NCBI GenBank assembly: GCA_964291545.2
Contig: OZ219861.1
Location: forward strand, 682,001-746,000
Origin: G963667675 sp964291545
GTDB taxonomy: Bacteria; Chloroflexota; Dehalococcoidia; Lucifugimonadales; UBA3495
Direction of reading: 5' to 3'
DNA: 64,000 bases
The notes under the pieces were generated by a model. The model was given only the letters and a program-made list of their open reading frames with translations. It did not search any database and was not told where the DNA came from. Shown one piece after another: positions 42,522 to 50,293 of the stretch (position 1 is the first letter of the stretch; the number at the start of each line of letters is the position of its first letter). The position numbers and the translations under genes are program-made.

Positions 42522-44132
42522 ATGGAAACCGTCCTAATCGCCGTCGGCGCCCTGCTTCCTATGCTGCTGGTGCTGGTGGCGGTCCACGAGTTCGGCCACT
42601 ACGCCACCGCCAAGGCCCTGGGGGTCAAGGCGTTGGAGTTCGGGTTCGGATTTCCCCCGCGGGCCTTCGGCTTCTACACCGGCAACACCACCGTCGTCAT
42701 CGATGCGTTCACCAGGTTCGTCAACGTCGATGGGCCCGGCGGCCTGGTCCCCGGCCAGGTGGTGACCGTCTATTCCGACGAGGACGCCTCCGGGAACCTG
42801 GTGGCCAGGATCATCGACGGCGCGGGACCCGGACAAGGCTCCAGCCGCCAAGACTCGGGTGAGGACTTCCCGGAACAGCTTTCCATCCCCGGCGGTTTGC
42901 TCAAGCACGAAGGCAAAGTCAAGGCGGTGGAAGCGGGCGGAGGCTCGCTGGTCCTGGCGGACATGCTCTACTCGGTAAACTGGCTGCCCCTCGGCGGGTT
43001 CGTCCGGCTGGCCGGGGAGAACGACCCTTCAGTCCCGCGGAGCCTGGCGGGCAAGGGCCCGGGCACACGCTTCATAGTGCTGGTATCGGGCTCGCTGATG
43101 AACGCCATCCTGCCCATTATCGTCTTCGCGATATTGTTCATGGTCCCCCGTGACGTGACTGTTGGCACGATAGTGGTCGCCGAGGTCAATCCCGGATCTG
43201 CGGCGGCCGCGGCCGGGGTGCAGCCTGGCGACGTCGTCCTGGAGGCTGACGGAAAGACAATAGAGAACCGCTTCGACCTGCAGCGAGCGGTATTCCTGAA
43301 CGGCGGCTCGGAAATGGACTGGCTGGTCCAGCGGGAAGGGGCGCGGCAAGTAGTACCGGTGGAGCCCCGGTTCGAGCGGCCCCCCGGAAGGTGGGTGGTC
43401 GGCGTCGGCGTCGGCGAATCCCAGGGGCAGGTCGTGCTGCGGGAGGTTGCCAGGGACTCGCCGGCGGAACTTGCCGGGCTGCGGGCTGGGGACGTGGTGC
43501 TGCAGGCCGGGGGCCGGGCCGTTAACCGGGCCGAAGACCTGACATCGGCTATCCAGTCCAGCGAAGACTCGACGATGCAATGGCTGGTTGCCAGGAACGG
43601 GCGGGAGGTACAAGTGCAGGTCACCCCGCGGTTCCAGCAGGGCGGGTCTCCCACCTGGCACACCGGCGTCTCCACGGTCGTAGCTGACCCGCGGATAGAA
43701 AGCCGGTCTCAGCCTATCTGGGAAGCCATACCCCAGGGATTCGTCAGTACCTGGGAGTCCCTGGTGTTGATCAAGCAGGGGGTATTCGGGGCCGTGTCCC
43801 AGGGCTCCGCGCCGGAGCTGTCCGGGCCCATCGGCATTGCGCAGGTAACCGGCGAGGTGACCCGGGACGGCGGCTTCATCGGCTGGCTGACCATCGCCGT
43901 GCTGCTTAGCATCAACCTGGCGGTGCTGAACCTGCTGCCCATTCCCATGCTGGACGGGGGCCGGTTGGTGTTCGTGGTGCTGGAGTGGCTGCGCCGGGGC
44001 AAGCGGGTGCCGGCGGAAAAAGAGGGCCTGGTGCACCTGATCGGGCTGGCGCTGCTGGTCAGCGCCATCGTGGTAATCAGCGCCGGGGACATCAACCGGC
44101 TGATACAGGGCGGGAGCGTGTTGGGCGGGTAG
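42522..44132 (+). CDS. rseP: RIP/site-2 metalloprotease RseP with large insertion
   Basis: A 536-residue intramembrane zinc protease that cuts membrane-spanning anti-sigma factors or signal-peptide remnants. AVHEFGHYATAKALGV (HExxH in TM1) and NLLPIPMLDGGRLVF (LDG metal Asp) are intact. Two PDZ domains lie between (about 225-310 with AGVQPGDVVLEADGK and about 315-395 with AGLRAGDVVLQAGGR). About 90-100 residues (around 60-155) are inserted between FGFGFPPRAFGF and YSVNWLPLGGFVRLAGE, which are nearly adjacent in standard RseP. The insert is polar and beta-rich (VTVYSDEDASGNLVARI) with a Gly/Ser/Asp linker. It follows dxr by 13 bases. Confidence 0.93.
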   Translation: METVLIAVGALLPMLLVLVAVHEFGHYATAKALGVKALEFGFGFPPRAFGFYTGNTTVVIDAFTRFVNVDGPGGLVPGQVVTVYSDEDASGNLVARIIDGAGPGQGSSRQDSGEDFPEQLSIPGGLLKHEGKVKAVEAGGGSLVLADMLYSVNWLPLGGFVRLAGENDPSVPRSLAGKGPGTRFIVLVSGSLMNAILPIIVFAILFMVPRDVTVGTIVVAEVNPGSAAAAAGVQPGDVVLEADGKTIENRFDLQRAVFLNGGSEMDWLVQREGARQVVPVEPRFERPPGRWVVGVGVGESQGQVVLREVARDSPAELAGLRAGDVVLQAGGRAVNRAEDLTSAIQSSEDSTMQWLVARNGREVQVQVTPRFQQGGSPTWHTGVSTVVADPRIESRSQPIWEAIPQGFVSTWESLVLIKQGVFGAVSQGSAPELSGPIGIAQVTGEVTRDGGFIGWLTIAVLLSINLAVLNLLPIPMLDGGRLVFVVLEWLRRGKRVPAEKEGLVHLIGLALLVSAIVVISAGDINRLIQGGSVLGG

Positions 44133-44138
44133 ATCCTG

Positions 44139-44900
44139 CTACCGCCCGCCGGCGGTGTCGATGGTCACGCCGGTGACGTAGTCGGCGTCATCGGACGCCA
44201 GGAAGGCGATGACCCTGGCCTGGTCCTCGGGCTGGGCGGGACGCCGCAGCGGTATGTTCTGGATGGTCCGCTGCTTGTGCTCGTCAGACTTCTGTGCCCA
44301 CAGGTCCGCTATGCGGTCGCTGAGGGTTAGAGCGGGAGCGACGGCGTTGCAGGTTATGCCGTAGGGCCCGACTTCCGCGGCGACCTTCTTGGTGAAAGCC
44401 GTGATTCCCGCCTTGGACGCGGCGTAGGCGCTGCTGGAGTCGCTGACTCCCCGCGCGGCCCTGGAAGACAAATTAACAATCTTGCCGCCTCCCTGCTTCT
44501 TCATCTGCTCTACGGCGGCCCTGACGCACAGGAACGTGCCCCTGAGGTTGAACCGGACTACGGTGTCCCATTCCTCCGGGGTCAGTTCGTCTACTTTGGC
44601 CTCGCCGTTGGGGATGATCGAACTACCGCCTACGGCGTTCACCAGGATGTCAACGCGGCCGCAGTTGGCGACAACGGAGTCGAACATGCTCCGCACCTGC
44701 TGGGTGTCCAGCACGTCGACCCGCATGGCCGTTACCTTGCCGCCGGCGGCCTCTATTTCCTCGGCGACTGCGGCCAGGCCCGGCTCGCTTATGTCCACCG
44801 CCACCAAACTTGCTCCCTCGGCGGCCAGCAGCTTGGCCGTGGCCTTGCCGATGCCGTGGGCGGACCCGGTGACCACCGCTACTTTATCTTTGAACCGCAT
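44139..44900 (-). CDS. Short-chain dehydrogenase/reductase
   Basis: A 253-residue classical SDR using NAD(P). Cofactor motif VTGSAHGIGKATAK, NAVGG for the usual NNAG region, catalytic Ser in NLSSRAARG, YAASKAGITAF (Tyr-x-x-x-Lys), and IPLRRPAQPEDQARVIAFLA near the end. It resembles 3-oxoacyl-ACP reductase (FabG)-like enzymes of secondary or xenobiotic metabolism. The substrate is unknown. ATG 44900 is chosen, since the additional 53 residues up to 45059 have no SDR similarity. It converges with rseP, six bases apart. Confidence 0.9.
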   Translation of the reverse strand: MRFKDKVAVVTGSAHGIGKATAKLLAAEGASLVAVDISEPGLAAVAEEIEAAGGKVTAMRVDVLDTQQVRSMFDSVVANCGRVDILVNAVGGSSIIPNGEAKVDELTPEEWDTVVRFNLRGTFLCVRAAVEQMKKQGGGKIVNLSSRAARGVSDSSSAYAASKAGITAFTKKVAAEVGPYGITCNAVAPALTLSDRIADLWAQKSDEHKQRTIQNIPLRRPAQPEDQARVIAFLASDDADYVTGVTIDTAGGR

Positions 44901-45114
44901 ATTCCCATCGCATTGCCCCACGGCTCCGGTACGGTCTTCGGGGCCAGTCCTGTTGGCGCCGCCAATTCTACGCTTCAGCCGCTTAAGGGCGCAAGGTTCG
45001 TCGCACTGAGGCTCCAGCTTCAAAACGGCGGCAGGCGCGGCGGGTTCCACTAGCGCCAAAACTCAAATTTCTGTAACATAGGCTTAAAGCTGATTGCGGA
45101 AACGAGGCTAGTCA

Positions 45115-46248
45115 ATGAACAAACGGCGGCCAACAAAGCCGATCTACGTGGGCGGGGTGAAGATTGGCGGCGGAGCGGACGTGGCGGTGCAGTCCATGAC
45201 CAAGACGGACACTCGCGACGTGGACGCCACGGTCCGGCAGATACACGAACTGGAAGAGGCCGGCTGCGACGTCATCCGCAGCGCGGTGCCCGACATGGAC
45301 GCCGCCAAGGCCATGGGGGAAATCAAGAAGCGCATCAACATCCCGTTGATCGCCGACATCCACTTCCACTACCAGCTGGCCCTGGAATGCGTCGAAGGCG
45401 GCGTGGACTGCCTGCGGCTGAACCCGGGCAACCTGCGGAACGAAGACCAGGTGCGGACGGTGGTGCGGGCGGCGAAGGAGCGGGGCATACCCATCCGCAT
45501 CGGGGTGAATTTCGGCAGCCTGCCCCCGGTGGGCGGCATCGGCCGCACCAGGGGCTTTTCCCGGCACATGGACCTGGTGAACAAGCTCCCCAAGGCCGGA
45601 GAGATCAAGGAAGGGGAATACAGCATAATCGACCACATGGTGGCCACCGCCCTGTGGGAAGTGAGCCTGTTGGAAGAGCAGGACTTCGACGACATCAAGA
45701 TTTCCATGAAGGCCTTCGACGTGCCCACCACGGTGGAGGCTTACCGGACCCTGGCTCAACTGGTGCCTTACCCAATGCACCTGGGCATCACCGAGTCGGG
45801 CACGGTGCAGTCCGGCTCCATACGCACCGCCGTCGGGCTGGGCGTGCTGCTCTACGAGGGCATCGGAGACACCATCCGCGTGTCGCTGAGCGGCAACTCC
45901 AAGGATGAAGTGGCCGCCGGCTACGAAATCCTCAAGGCCCTGAACCTGCGGCAGAAGGGGTCCGTCCTGGTGGCCTGCCCCAGTTGCGGCCGGGCCGACG
46001 TGGACGTGGTCAAGCTGGCCAACGACGTGGACGCCTTGCTCAAGGCCAGCAACAAGGAGATCACTGTGGCCGTCATGGGGTGCGAGGTCAACGGCCCCGG
46101 AGAGGCCAAGGACGCCGACGTGGGCATAGCCGCGGGCGCAGGCCGGGCCGTAATCTTCCGCAAGGGCGAGAAGGTGCGGGTGGTGCCGGGAGACCAGATG
46201 CTCACGGCGCTGATGGAAGAAGTGGAGAACACTCCGGCGGCCTCATGA
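45115..46248 (+). CDS. ispG: 4-hydroxy-3-methylbut-2-enyl-diphosphate synthase
   Basis: A 377-residue 4Fe-4S enzyme of the MEP pathway converting MEcPP to HMBPP. TIM barrel with MTKTDTRDVDATVRQIHEL, PLIADIHFHYQLALE and LRLNPGNLRNEDQV, then the ferredoxin-like cluster domain VACPSCGRADVDVVKLAND (Cys-x-x-Cys) and AVMGCEVNGPGEAKDADVGI (third Cys plus Glu). The length matches the two-domain bacterial form. It overlaps proS by four bases (ATGA), an unusual partner. It complements dxr 3.7 kb upstream. Confidence 0.96.
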   Translation: MNKRRPTKPIYVGGVKIGGGADVAVQSMTKTDTRDVDATVRQIHELEEAGCDVIRSAVPDMDAAKAMGEIKKRINIPLIADIHFHYQLALECVEGGVDCLRLNPGNLRNEDQVRTVVRAAKERGIPIRIGVNFGSLPPVGGIGRTRGFSRHMDLVNKLPKAGEIKEGEYSIIDHMVATALWEVSLLEEQDFDDIKISMKAFDVPTTVEAYRTLAQLVPYPMHLGITESGTVQSGSIRTAVGLGVLLYEGIGDTIRVSLSGNSKDEVAAGYEILKALNLRQKGSVLVACPSCGRADVDVVKLANDVDALLKASNKEITVAVMGCEVNGPGEAKDADVGIAAGAGRAVIFRKGEKVRVVPGDQMLTALMEEVENTPAAS

Positions 46249-47951
46249 GGCTCACCCGGCTGGTCTCCAAGACCCTCCGCTCGGACCCTCCCGAGGGGGA
46301 GACCAACAGCCACCGCTTGATGTTGAAGGCCGGCCTGGTGCAGCAGGTAGCCGCCGGTGTCTATTCGTACCTCCCCCTGGCCTGGCGTTCCCTCCGCAAA
46401 ATAGAGAACATCATCCGCGAGGAAATGGACGCCGCGGGCGGCCAGGAGTTGATGATGCCCGCCCTGCAGCCCACGGAGTTGTGGGAGCAGACCGGCCGCC
46501 GGGCAGCGTTCGGCGACAACCTCTTCTCCCTGGAAGACCGCCGGGGGCGCCCCATGGTGCTGGCCCCCACCCACGAGGAGGTGGTCACCTCCATAGTGCG
46601 GGCCAACGTGCAGAGCTACCGGGACCTGCCGGTTATCCTCTACCAGATACAGACCAAGTTCAGGGACGAGCCGCGTCCCCGCGCCGGACTGGTGCGGGTG
46701 CGCGAGTTCGACATGAAGGACGCCTACAGCTTCAACGCCGACGACGACAGCCTGGATGAGAGCTACCAGGCCATGGCCCAGGCCTACCGCAACATCTACC
46801 GCCGCTGCGCATTGCCGGTGCTGATGGCCGAGGCCGACAGCGGGGCCATCGGCGGCAAGGACTCCCACGAGTTCCTGCTGCCCACTCCAACCGGCGAAGA
46901 CACGGTCATCACCTGCCCCGCTTGCGGCTACACGGCCAACGCCGAGAAGGCCGTCGGCGTGTACAAGGAGCTTTCTTCGGAGCCGGAAGCGGCTTTGGAA
47001 GAGACTGCTACTCCAGGAATCAAGACCATCGACGCCCTGGCCCAGTTCCTGGGTGTTCCCGCCGAGAAGACGATTAAAGCCGTCTTCTACGCGGCCGACG
47101 GGGAGGTGGTGTTCGTCTCCATCAGGGGCGACCTGGAAATCAACGACGTCAAGCTGAAGAACGTCCTGCACGTCAAGGACCTGCGGCTGGCCGACGACGA
47201 GGAGGTAAAGTCAGCCGGGCTGGTGGCCGGCTCGGCCTCGGCCGTGGGGCTTTCGGGCCTACGCAAAATCGCCGACAAGTCCATCACCCAGGGCAGCAAC
47301 TTCGTCGTGGGGGCCAACAAGCCGGACACGCACCTGACGGGGGCCAACTACCCCAGGGACTTCCAGGTGGACGTGCTGGACGACATCGCCCTGGCCCAAC
47401 CCGGCCAGCTTTGCCCCCACTGCGGTGGTGCGCTGGAGTCCAGCCGGGGCATCGAGGTCGGCCACATTTTCAAGCTTGGAACTTTCTTCAGCGAGGCCCT
47501 GGACGCCCTGTACCTGGACAGCGAGGGGCAGCAGCGTCCCATCACCATGGGCTGCTACGGGATAGGCGTGGGCCGCCTGCTGGCCGCCGCAATAGAGCAG
47601 AACCACGACGAGCGGGGCATCGTCTTCCCGCCGCCGGTAGCGCCCTACCAGGCACACCTGGTGGCCCTGAACATGTCGGACGGCGACGTCGTGGAAGCGG
47701 CGGACCGGCTATACAAAGAACTTTGGGACAAAGGAGTGGAAACCCTCTACGACGACCGTCCGGACCAGGCGGCAGGGGTGAAGTTCAACGACGCCGACCT
47801 GCTGGGCCTGCCCCTGCGGCTGGTGGTCAGCCCCCGCAACCTCAAGAACGGACAGGCCGAGGTCAAGGGCCGCACTGACGCCGAGGCGGAGATGGTCCCG
47901 CTGGCCGAGGTCGTAGATGCTGTGGCGGCGAGGCTTGCTGCCGGAAGCTGA
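46245..47951 (+). CDS. proS: Prolyl-tRNA synthetase, bacterial type with editing domain
   Basis: A 568-residue class II aminoacyl-tRNA synthetase. Motif 1 region MLKAGLVQQVAAGVYSYLPL, motif 2 TKFRDEPRPRAGLVRVREF, insertion (INS) editing domain about residues 240-390 (IKTIDALAQFLGVP, KAVFYAADGEVVFV), motif 3 MGCYGIGVGRLLAAAIEQ, and the anticodon-binding C-terminus DDRPDQAAGVKFNDADLLG. The ATG at 46245 overlaps the ispG stop. The open frame upstream is the ispG shadow. It charges tRNA-Pro, one species of which is encoded in this window at 7342-7418. Confidence 0.97.
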   Translation: MRLTRLVSKTLRSDPPEGETNSHRLMLKAGLVQQVAAGVYSYLPLAWRSLRKIENIIREEMDAAGGQELMMPALQPTELWEQTGRRAAFGDNLFSLEDRRGRPMVLAPTHEEVVTSIVRANVQSYRDLPVILYQIQTKFRDEPRPRAGLVRVREFDMKDAYSFNADDDSLDESYQAMAQAYRNIYRRCALPVLMAEADSGAIGGKDSHEFLLPTPTGEDTVITCPACGYTANAEKAVGVYKELSSEPEAALEETATPGIKTIDALAQFLGVPAEKTIKAVFYAADGEVVFVSIRGDLEINDVKLKNVLHVKDLRLADDEEVKSAGLVAGSASAVGLSGLRKIADKSITQGSNFVVGANKPDTHLTGANYPRDFQVDVLDDIALAQPGQLCPHCGGALESSRGIEVGHIFKLGTFFSEALDALYLDSEGQQRPITMGCYGIGVGRLLAAAIEQNHDERGIVFPPPVAPYQAHLVALNMSDGDVVEAADRLYKELWDKGVETLYDDRPDQAAGVKFNDADLLGLPLRLVVSPRNLKNGQAEVKGRTDAEAEMVPLAEVVDAVAARLAAGS

Positions 47952-47958
47952 CTGGCGG

Positions 47959-48462
47959 TCAGCTACTCCCCGCAGAATCATCCCGCGGCTCCAGGTACTG
48001 AGAGAGCAGGGCCAGGTTCTCTTTCAGTTGGGGGGCCATGTTCTGCTGGTAGGACGTCGATAGCAGCAGGAGGAGCCTCAACTGCGCGGCCAGGTCTGCG
48101 GCCAGCGCCCGCTTGGCTCCGTTCCTGGTCTCGTGCTCCACGGGGACCCTGAGACCGCTGAGGGGAAGCTGAGTACGCGACTCGGCGGCCCAGTACTTGT
48201 CCAGACTGTCGATGATGATGATGGGGATGTCGCGGACTATGCGGAACGGCGCTTCCGGCGGCGAGTCCGACGGACGCAGCACATCGACCATCACTCGTGT
48301 AACGTCGCTATGGGTCAGGTGCATAACCGCCTTGCTGGGCTGGCTGGCGCCGACCAGACGCCAGCTCCAGTCTTCGGGGTTGGCGTAGTCCACGCCGGGT
48401 TGGACCGGCACCGGCGCGGCAAAGTCCTCGGCCAGCGGACGGTCGTCCGGCGCCTCGGTCAT
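47959..48462 (-). CDS. Conserved hypothetical protein, partner of DUF3467 gene
   Basis: I do not recognise this 167-residue protein. It has a proline-rich start (APVPVQPGVDYANPEDWSW), a central beta-rich stretch (KAVMHLTHSDVTRVMVDVLR and PFRIVRDIPIIIIDSLDKYW), and a C-terminal helical region with a leucine run (LAAQLRLLLLLSTSYQQN) too short and too polar at its ends to be a clear TM. It is soluble by inspection. It is translationally coupled (ATGA overlap) to the upstream DUF3467-like gene, so the two likely act together. Confidence 0.65.
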   Translation of the reverse strand: MTEAPDDRPLAEDFAAPVPVQPGVDYANPEDWSWRLVGASQPSKAVMHLTHSDVTRVMVDVLRPSDSPPEAPFRIVRDIPIIIIDSLDKYWAAESRTQLPLSGLRVPVEHETRNGAKRALAADLAAQLRLLLLLSTSYQQNMAPQLKENLALLSQYLEPRDDSAGSS

Positions 48463-48815
48463 CCCTTGTCAGGCTCCAGTTCCCAGGCGGCGTAGACCTG
48501 CTCCGGCAGGGTGATGGGCCCCACCGCCTCCTCGTACTCCCGCACGTGCTTGGCGGAGAGCAGGGCGATGGCCTTCAGCATTTGCGGGCTGACCTTGATG
48601 CGGGCCCGCAGGATCGGCTCTCGCTCCTCCATCTGCTCGCCGAAGAACAGGACCGCGGAGTACAGGCTGCTGAATATATGCATCGAGTCGCTGTAGAAGG
48701 TGATGGGGTCTCCCGACCCGCCGGCGGCGGCCTCGGGGTCGCCGGGATTGACGAAATTTTCTTCCTGGGGCACCTGGTCTTCGGGAGGAACGTAGGGCCG
48801 TTGAATGATGGGCAT
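48459..48815 (-). CDS. DUF3467-like protein
   Basis: A 118-residue protein. The segment FYSDSMHIFSSLYSAVLFFG, then RARIKVSPQMLKAIALLSAK and HVREYEEAVGPITLPEQVY fits the DUF3467 pattern (a short beta-rich start, an R-x-x-x-SP-x-x-x-K stretch, then a YE-x-x-x-G end). Function is unknown; the family is widespread in bacteria and archaea. ATG 48815 is chosen because GAGGAGG lies about 8 bases upstream. The open frame extends to 48905 without similarity. First gene of a two-gene unit. Confidence 0.72.
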   Translation of the reverse strand: MPIIQRPYVPPEDQVPQEENFVNPGDPEAAAGGSGDPITFYSDSMHIFSSLYSAVLFFGEQMEEREPILRARIKVSPQMLKAIALLSAKHVREYEEAVGPITLPEQVYAAWELEPDKG

Positions 48816-49121
48816 TGGGAGCCTCCTCACGCAGGTGCGCCGGGCTGGCGGTGACGCGCCCGCCGCTTGCCGGGAATGTCCGGCGTCGAGCTTATTGGCA
48901 GTCAATTATACACGGGCTATAACGGGCAGCCTCGCACACAGCCCACCGAAGCTGGGGCATGGGAGACGCCCGGCCTTGACTCAAGAGTCACATCACCGCG
49001 TCACCCCGAGCGCAGCGAGGGGTCTGGGGTGGCGGGCACAGGCTTATGCGGGGGGAGCCCATCCCCAGATTCCTCGTCGCTTCGCTCCTCGGAATGACAG
49101 TTCCGGCGCAGGCGAGCCGCC
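48816..49121. other. Spacer between DUF3467 gene and pheS promoter
   Basis: About 300 bases without a gene. It contains the 99-base repeat copy at 49000-49098 and, at its right edge, the pheS promoter. Nothing else recognisable was seen. Confidence 0.6.
49000..49098. repeat. 99-base dispersed element, family C copy 2
   Basis: Same length and layout as 19292-19390, with ends GTCACCCCGAG and CTCGGAATGAC forming an imperfect inverted pair. The interior shares GGCTTATGCGG, GAGCCCAT and CAGATTC-TCGTCGCTTCGCT. It ends 24 bases before the pheS -35 box. Confidence 0.8.
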
Positions 49122-49151
49122 TTGACCCAAGGCAGCCGCCGTTCCTATAAT
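49122..49151 (+). promoter_or_regulatory. Predicted pheST promoter
   Basis: TTGACC (49122-49127), an 18-base spacer and a perfect TATAAT (49146-49151). A leader of about 55 bases precedes pheS. Confidence 0.65.
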
Positions 49152-49212
49152 GGCTTGGCCGCACATGACTATTTGCTGCTACGGTAATTGGCAAAGGCGA
49201 GAATAGGCTAAG

Positions 49213-50271
49213 TTGTCAGGACCCACAGCCCAGTCCATCGATGAGTTGGCCCAAGGGGCGCTGAAAGAACTCCAAGAACTAGAGAGCCTGAAATCGCTGG
49301 AAGACTGGCGGGTCGCCTACCTGGGCCGCCGCGGACGCCTGACGGCGCTGCTGCGGGGCCTCTCCCAGTTGGACATTGCGGAGCGCCGCGAGGCCGGCGC
49401 GCTGGCGAACCAGGCCAAGCGGGACCTGGAAGACCGGCTGGAAAGCCGGGCAAAGGAAATCACCGCCGCCGAGCGGGCCCGCACCGCATCCCAGGAAGGG
49501 CTGGACGTTACCCTGCCGGGTCGTCCCAACTCCCTGGGCCGTCTCCATCCCACCACCCAGGTCGTGAGAGAGATTTGCGATGCCTTCGCGGGCATGGGTT
49601 TCAGTATCGTCGAGGGCCCCGAGGTGGAATGGGACCGGTACAACTTCGAGATGCTCAACATCCCCAAGGGCCACCCGGCGCGGGACATGCTGGACACCCT
49701 GTGGGTGGACTATTTGAACGAGGACGGCGAGCGGCCGATGCTGCTCCGCACCCATACGTCGCCCATGCAGGCGCGGGTAATGGAGGCCAACGAGCCTCCA
49801 ATTCGCGTCGTGGTGCCGGGAAAGGTGTACCGGTACGAGGCCACCGACCCCACCCACGAGTGGCATTTTCACCAGGTGGAAGGCCTGGCGGTGGACGAGG
49901 GCATCACCTTTGCCAATTTGAAAGGCACGCTGTATGAATTTGCCCGCCGGTTGTTCGGGCAGGAACGCAAAGTGCGGTTCAGGTGCGACTACTTCCCCTT
50001 CGTGGAGCCCGGCGTGGACATGTCCATAGACTGCTTCTCCTGCGGCGGAGAGGCCGGTGGCTGCCGCGTCTGCCGGGACAGCGGCTGGATTGAAATCATG
50101 GGCGCCGGCATGGTGCACCCCAAGGTGTTGCAGGGGGTTGGCTACGACCCGGAGAAATATACCGGGTTCGCCTTTGGCATGGGCCCCGAACGCATTGCCA
50201 TGCTCAAGTACGGCATCGACGACATCCGGCACTTTTACGCCAACGACCTGAGGTTTTTGAGGCAGTTTTGA
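49213..50271 (+). CDS. pheS: Phenylalanyl-tRNA synthetase alpha subunit
   Basis: A 352-residue catalytic subunit of the alpha2-beta2 enzyme. N-terminal coiled coil with WRVAYLGRRGRLTALLRGL, then HPTTQVVREICDAFAGMGF, motif 2 around RTHTSPMQARVM and RVVVPGKVYRYEATDPTHEW, FHQVEGLAVDEGI (phenylalanine pocket), FRCDYFPFVEPGVDMSIDCF and motif 3 GFAFGMGPERIAMLKYGIDD. An extra cysteine cluster SCGGEAGGCRVCRDSG appears between, as in several phyla. TTG 49213 is the start. pheT follows after 22 bases. Confidence 0.97.
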   Translation: MSGPTAQSIDELAQGALKELQELESLKSLEDWRVAYLGRRGRLTALLRGLSQLDIAERREAGALANQAKRDLEDRLESRAKEITAAERARTASQEGLDVTLPGRPNSLGRLHPTTQVVREICDAFAGMGFSIVEGPEVEWDRYNFEMLNIPKGHPARDMLDTLWVDYLNEDGERPMLLRTHTSPMQARVMEANEPPIRVVVPGKVYRYEATDPTHEWHFHQVEGLAVDEGITFANLKGTLYEFARRLFGQERKVRFRCDYFPFVEPGVDMSIDCFSCGGEAGGCRVCRDSGWIEIMGAGMVHPKVLQGVGYDPEKYTGFAFGMGPERIAMLKYGIDDIRHFYANDLRFLRQF

Positions 50272-50293
50272 ACAACGGGGCCCAAAAGGGACG

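Noticed and set aside
44141..44156. Terminator between rseP and the SDR gene (ACCGCC/GGCGGT hairpin)
   Set aside because: It lies within the SDR 3' end, with no T-run. The pairing is probably chance in GC-rich coding DNA.
45984..46244. N-terminal extension of proS
   Set aside because: It is the out-of-frame reading of the ispG 3' end. ProS begins normally at 46245.
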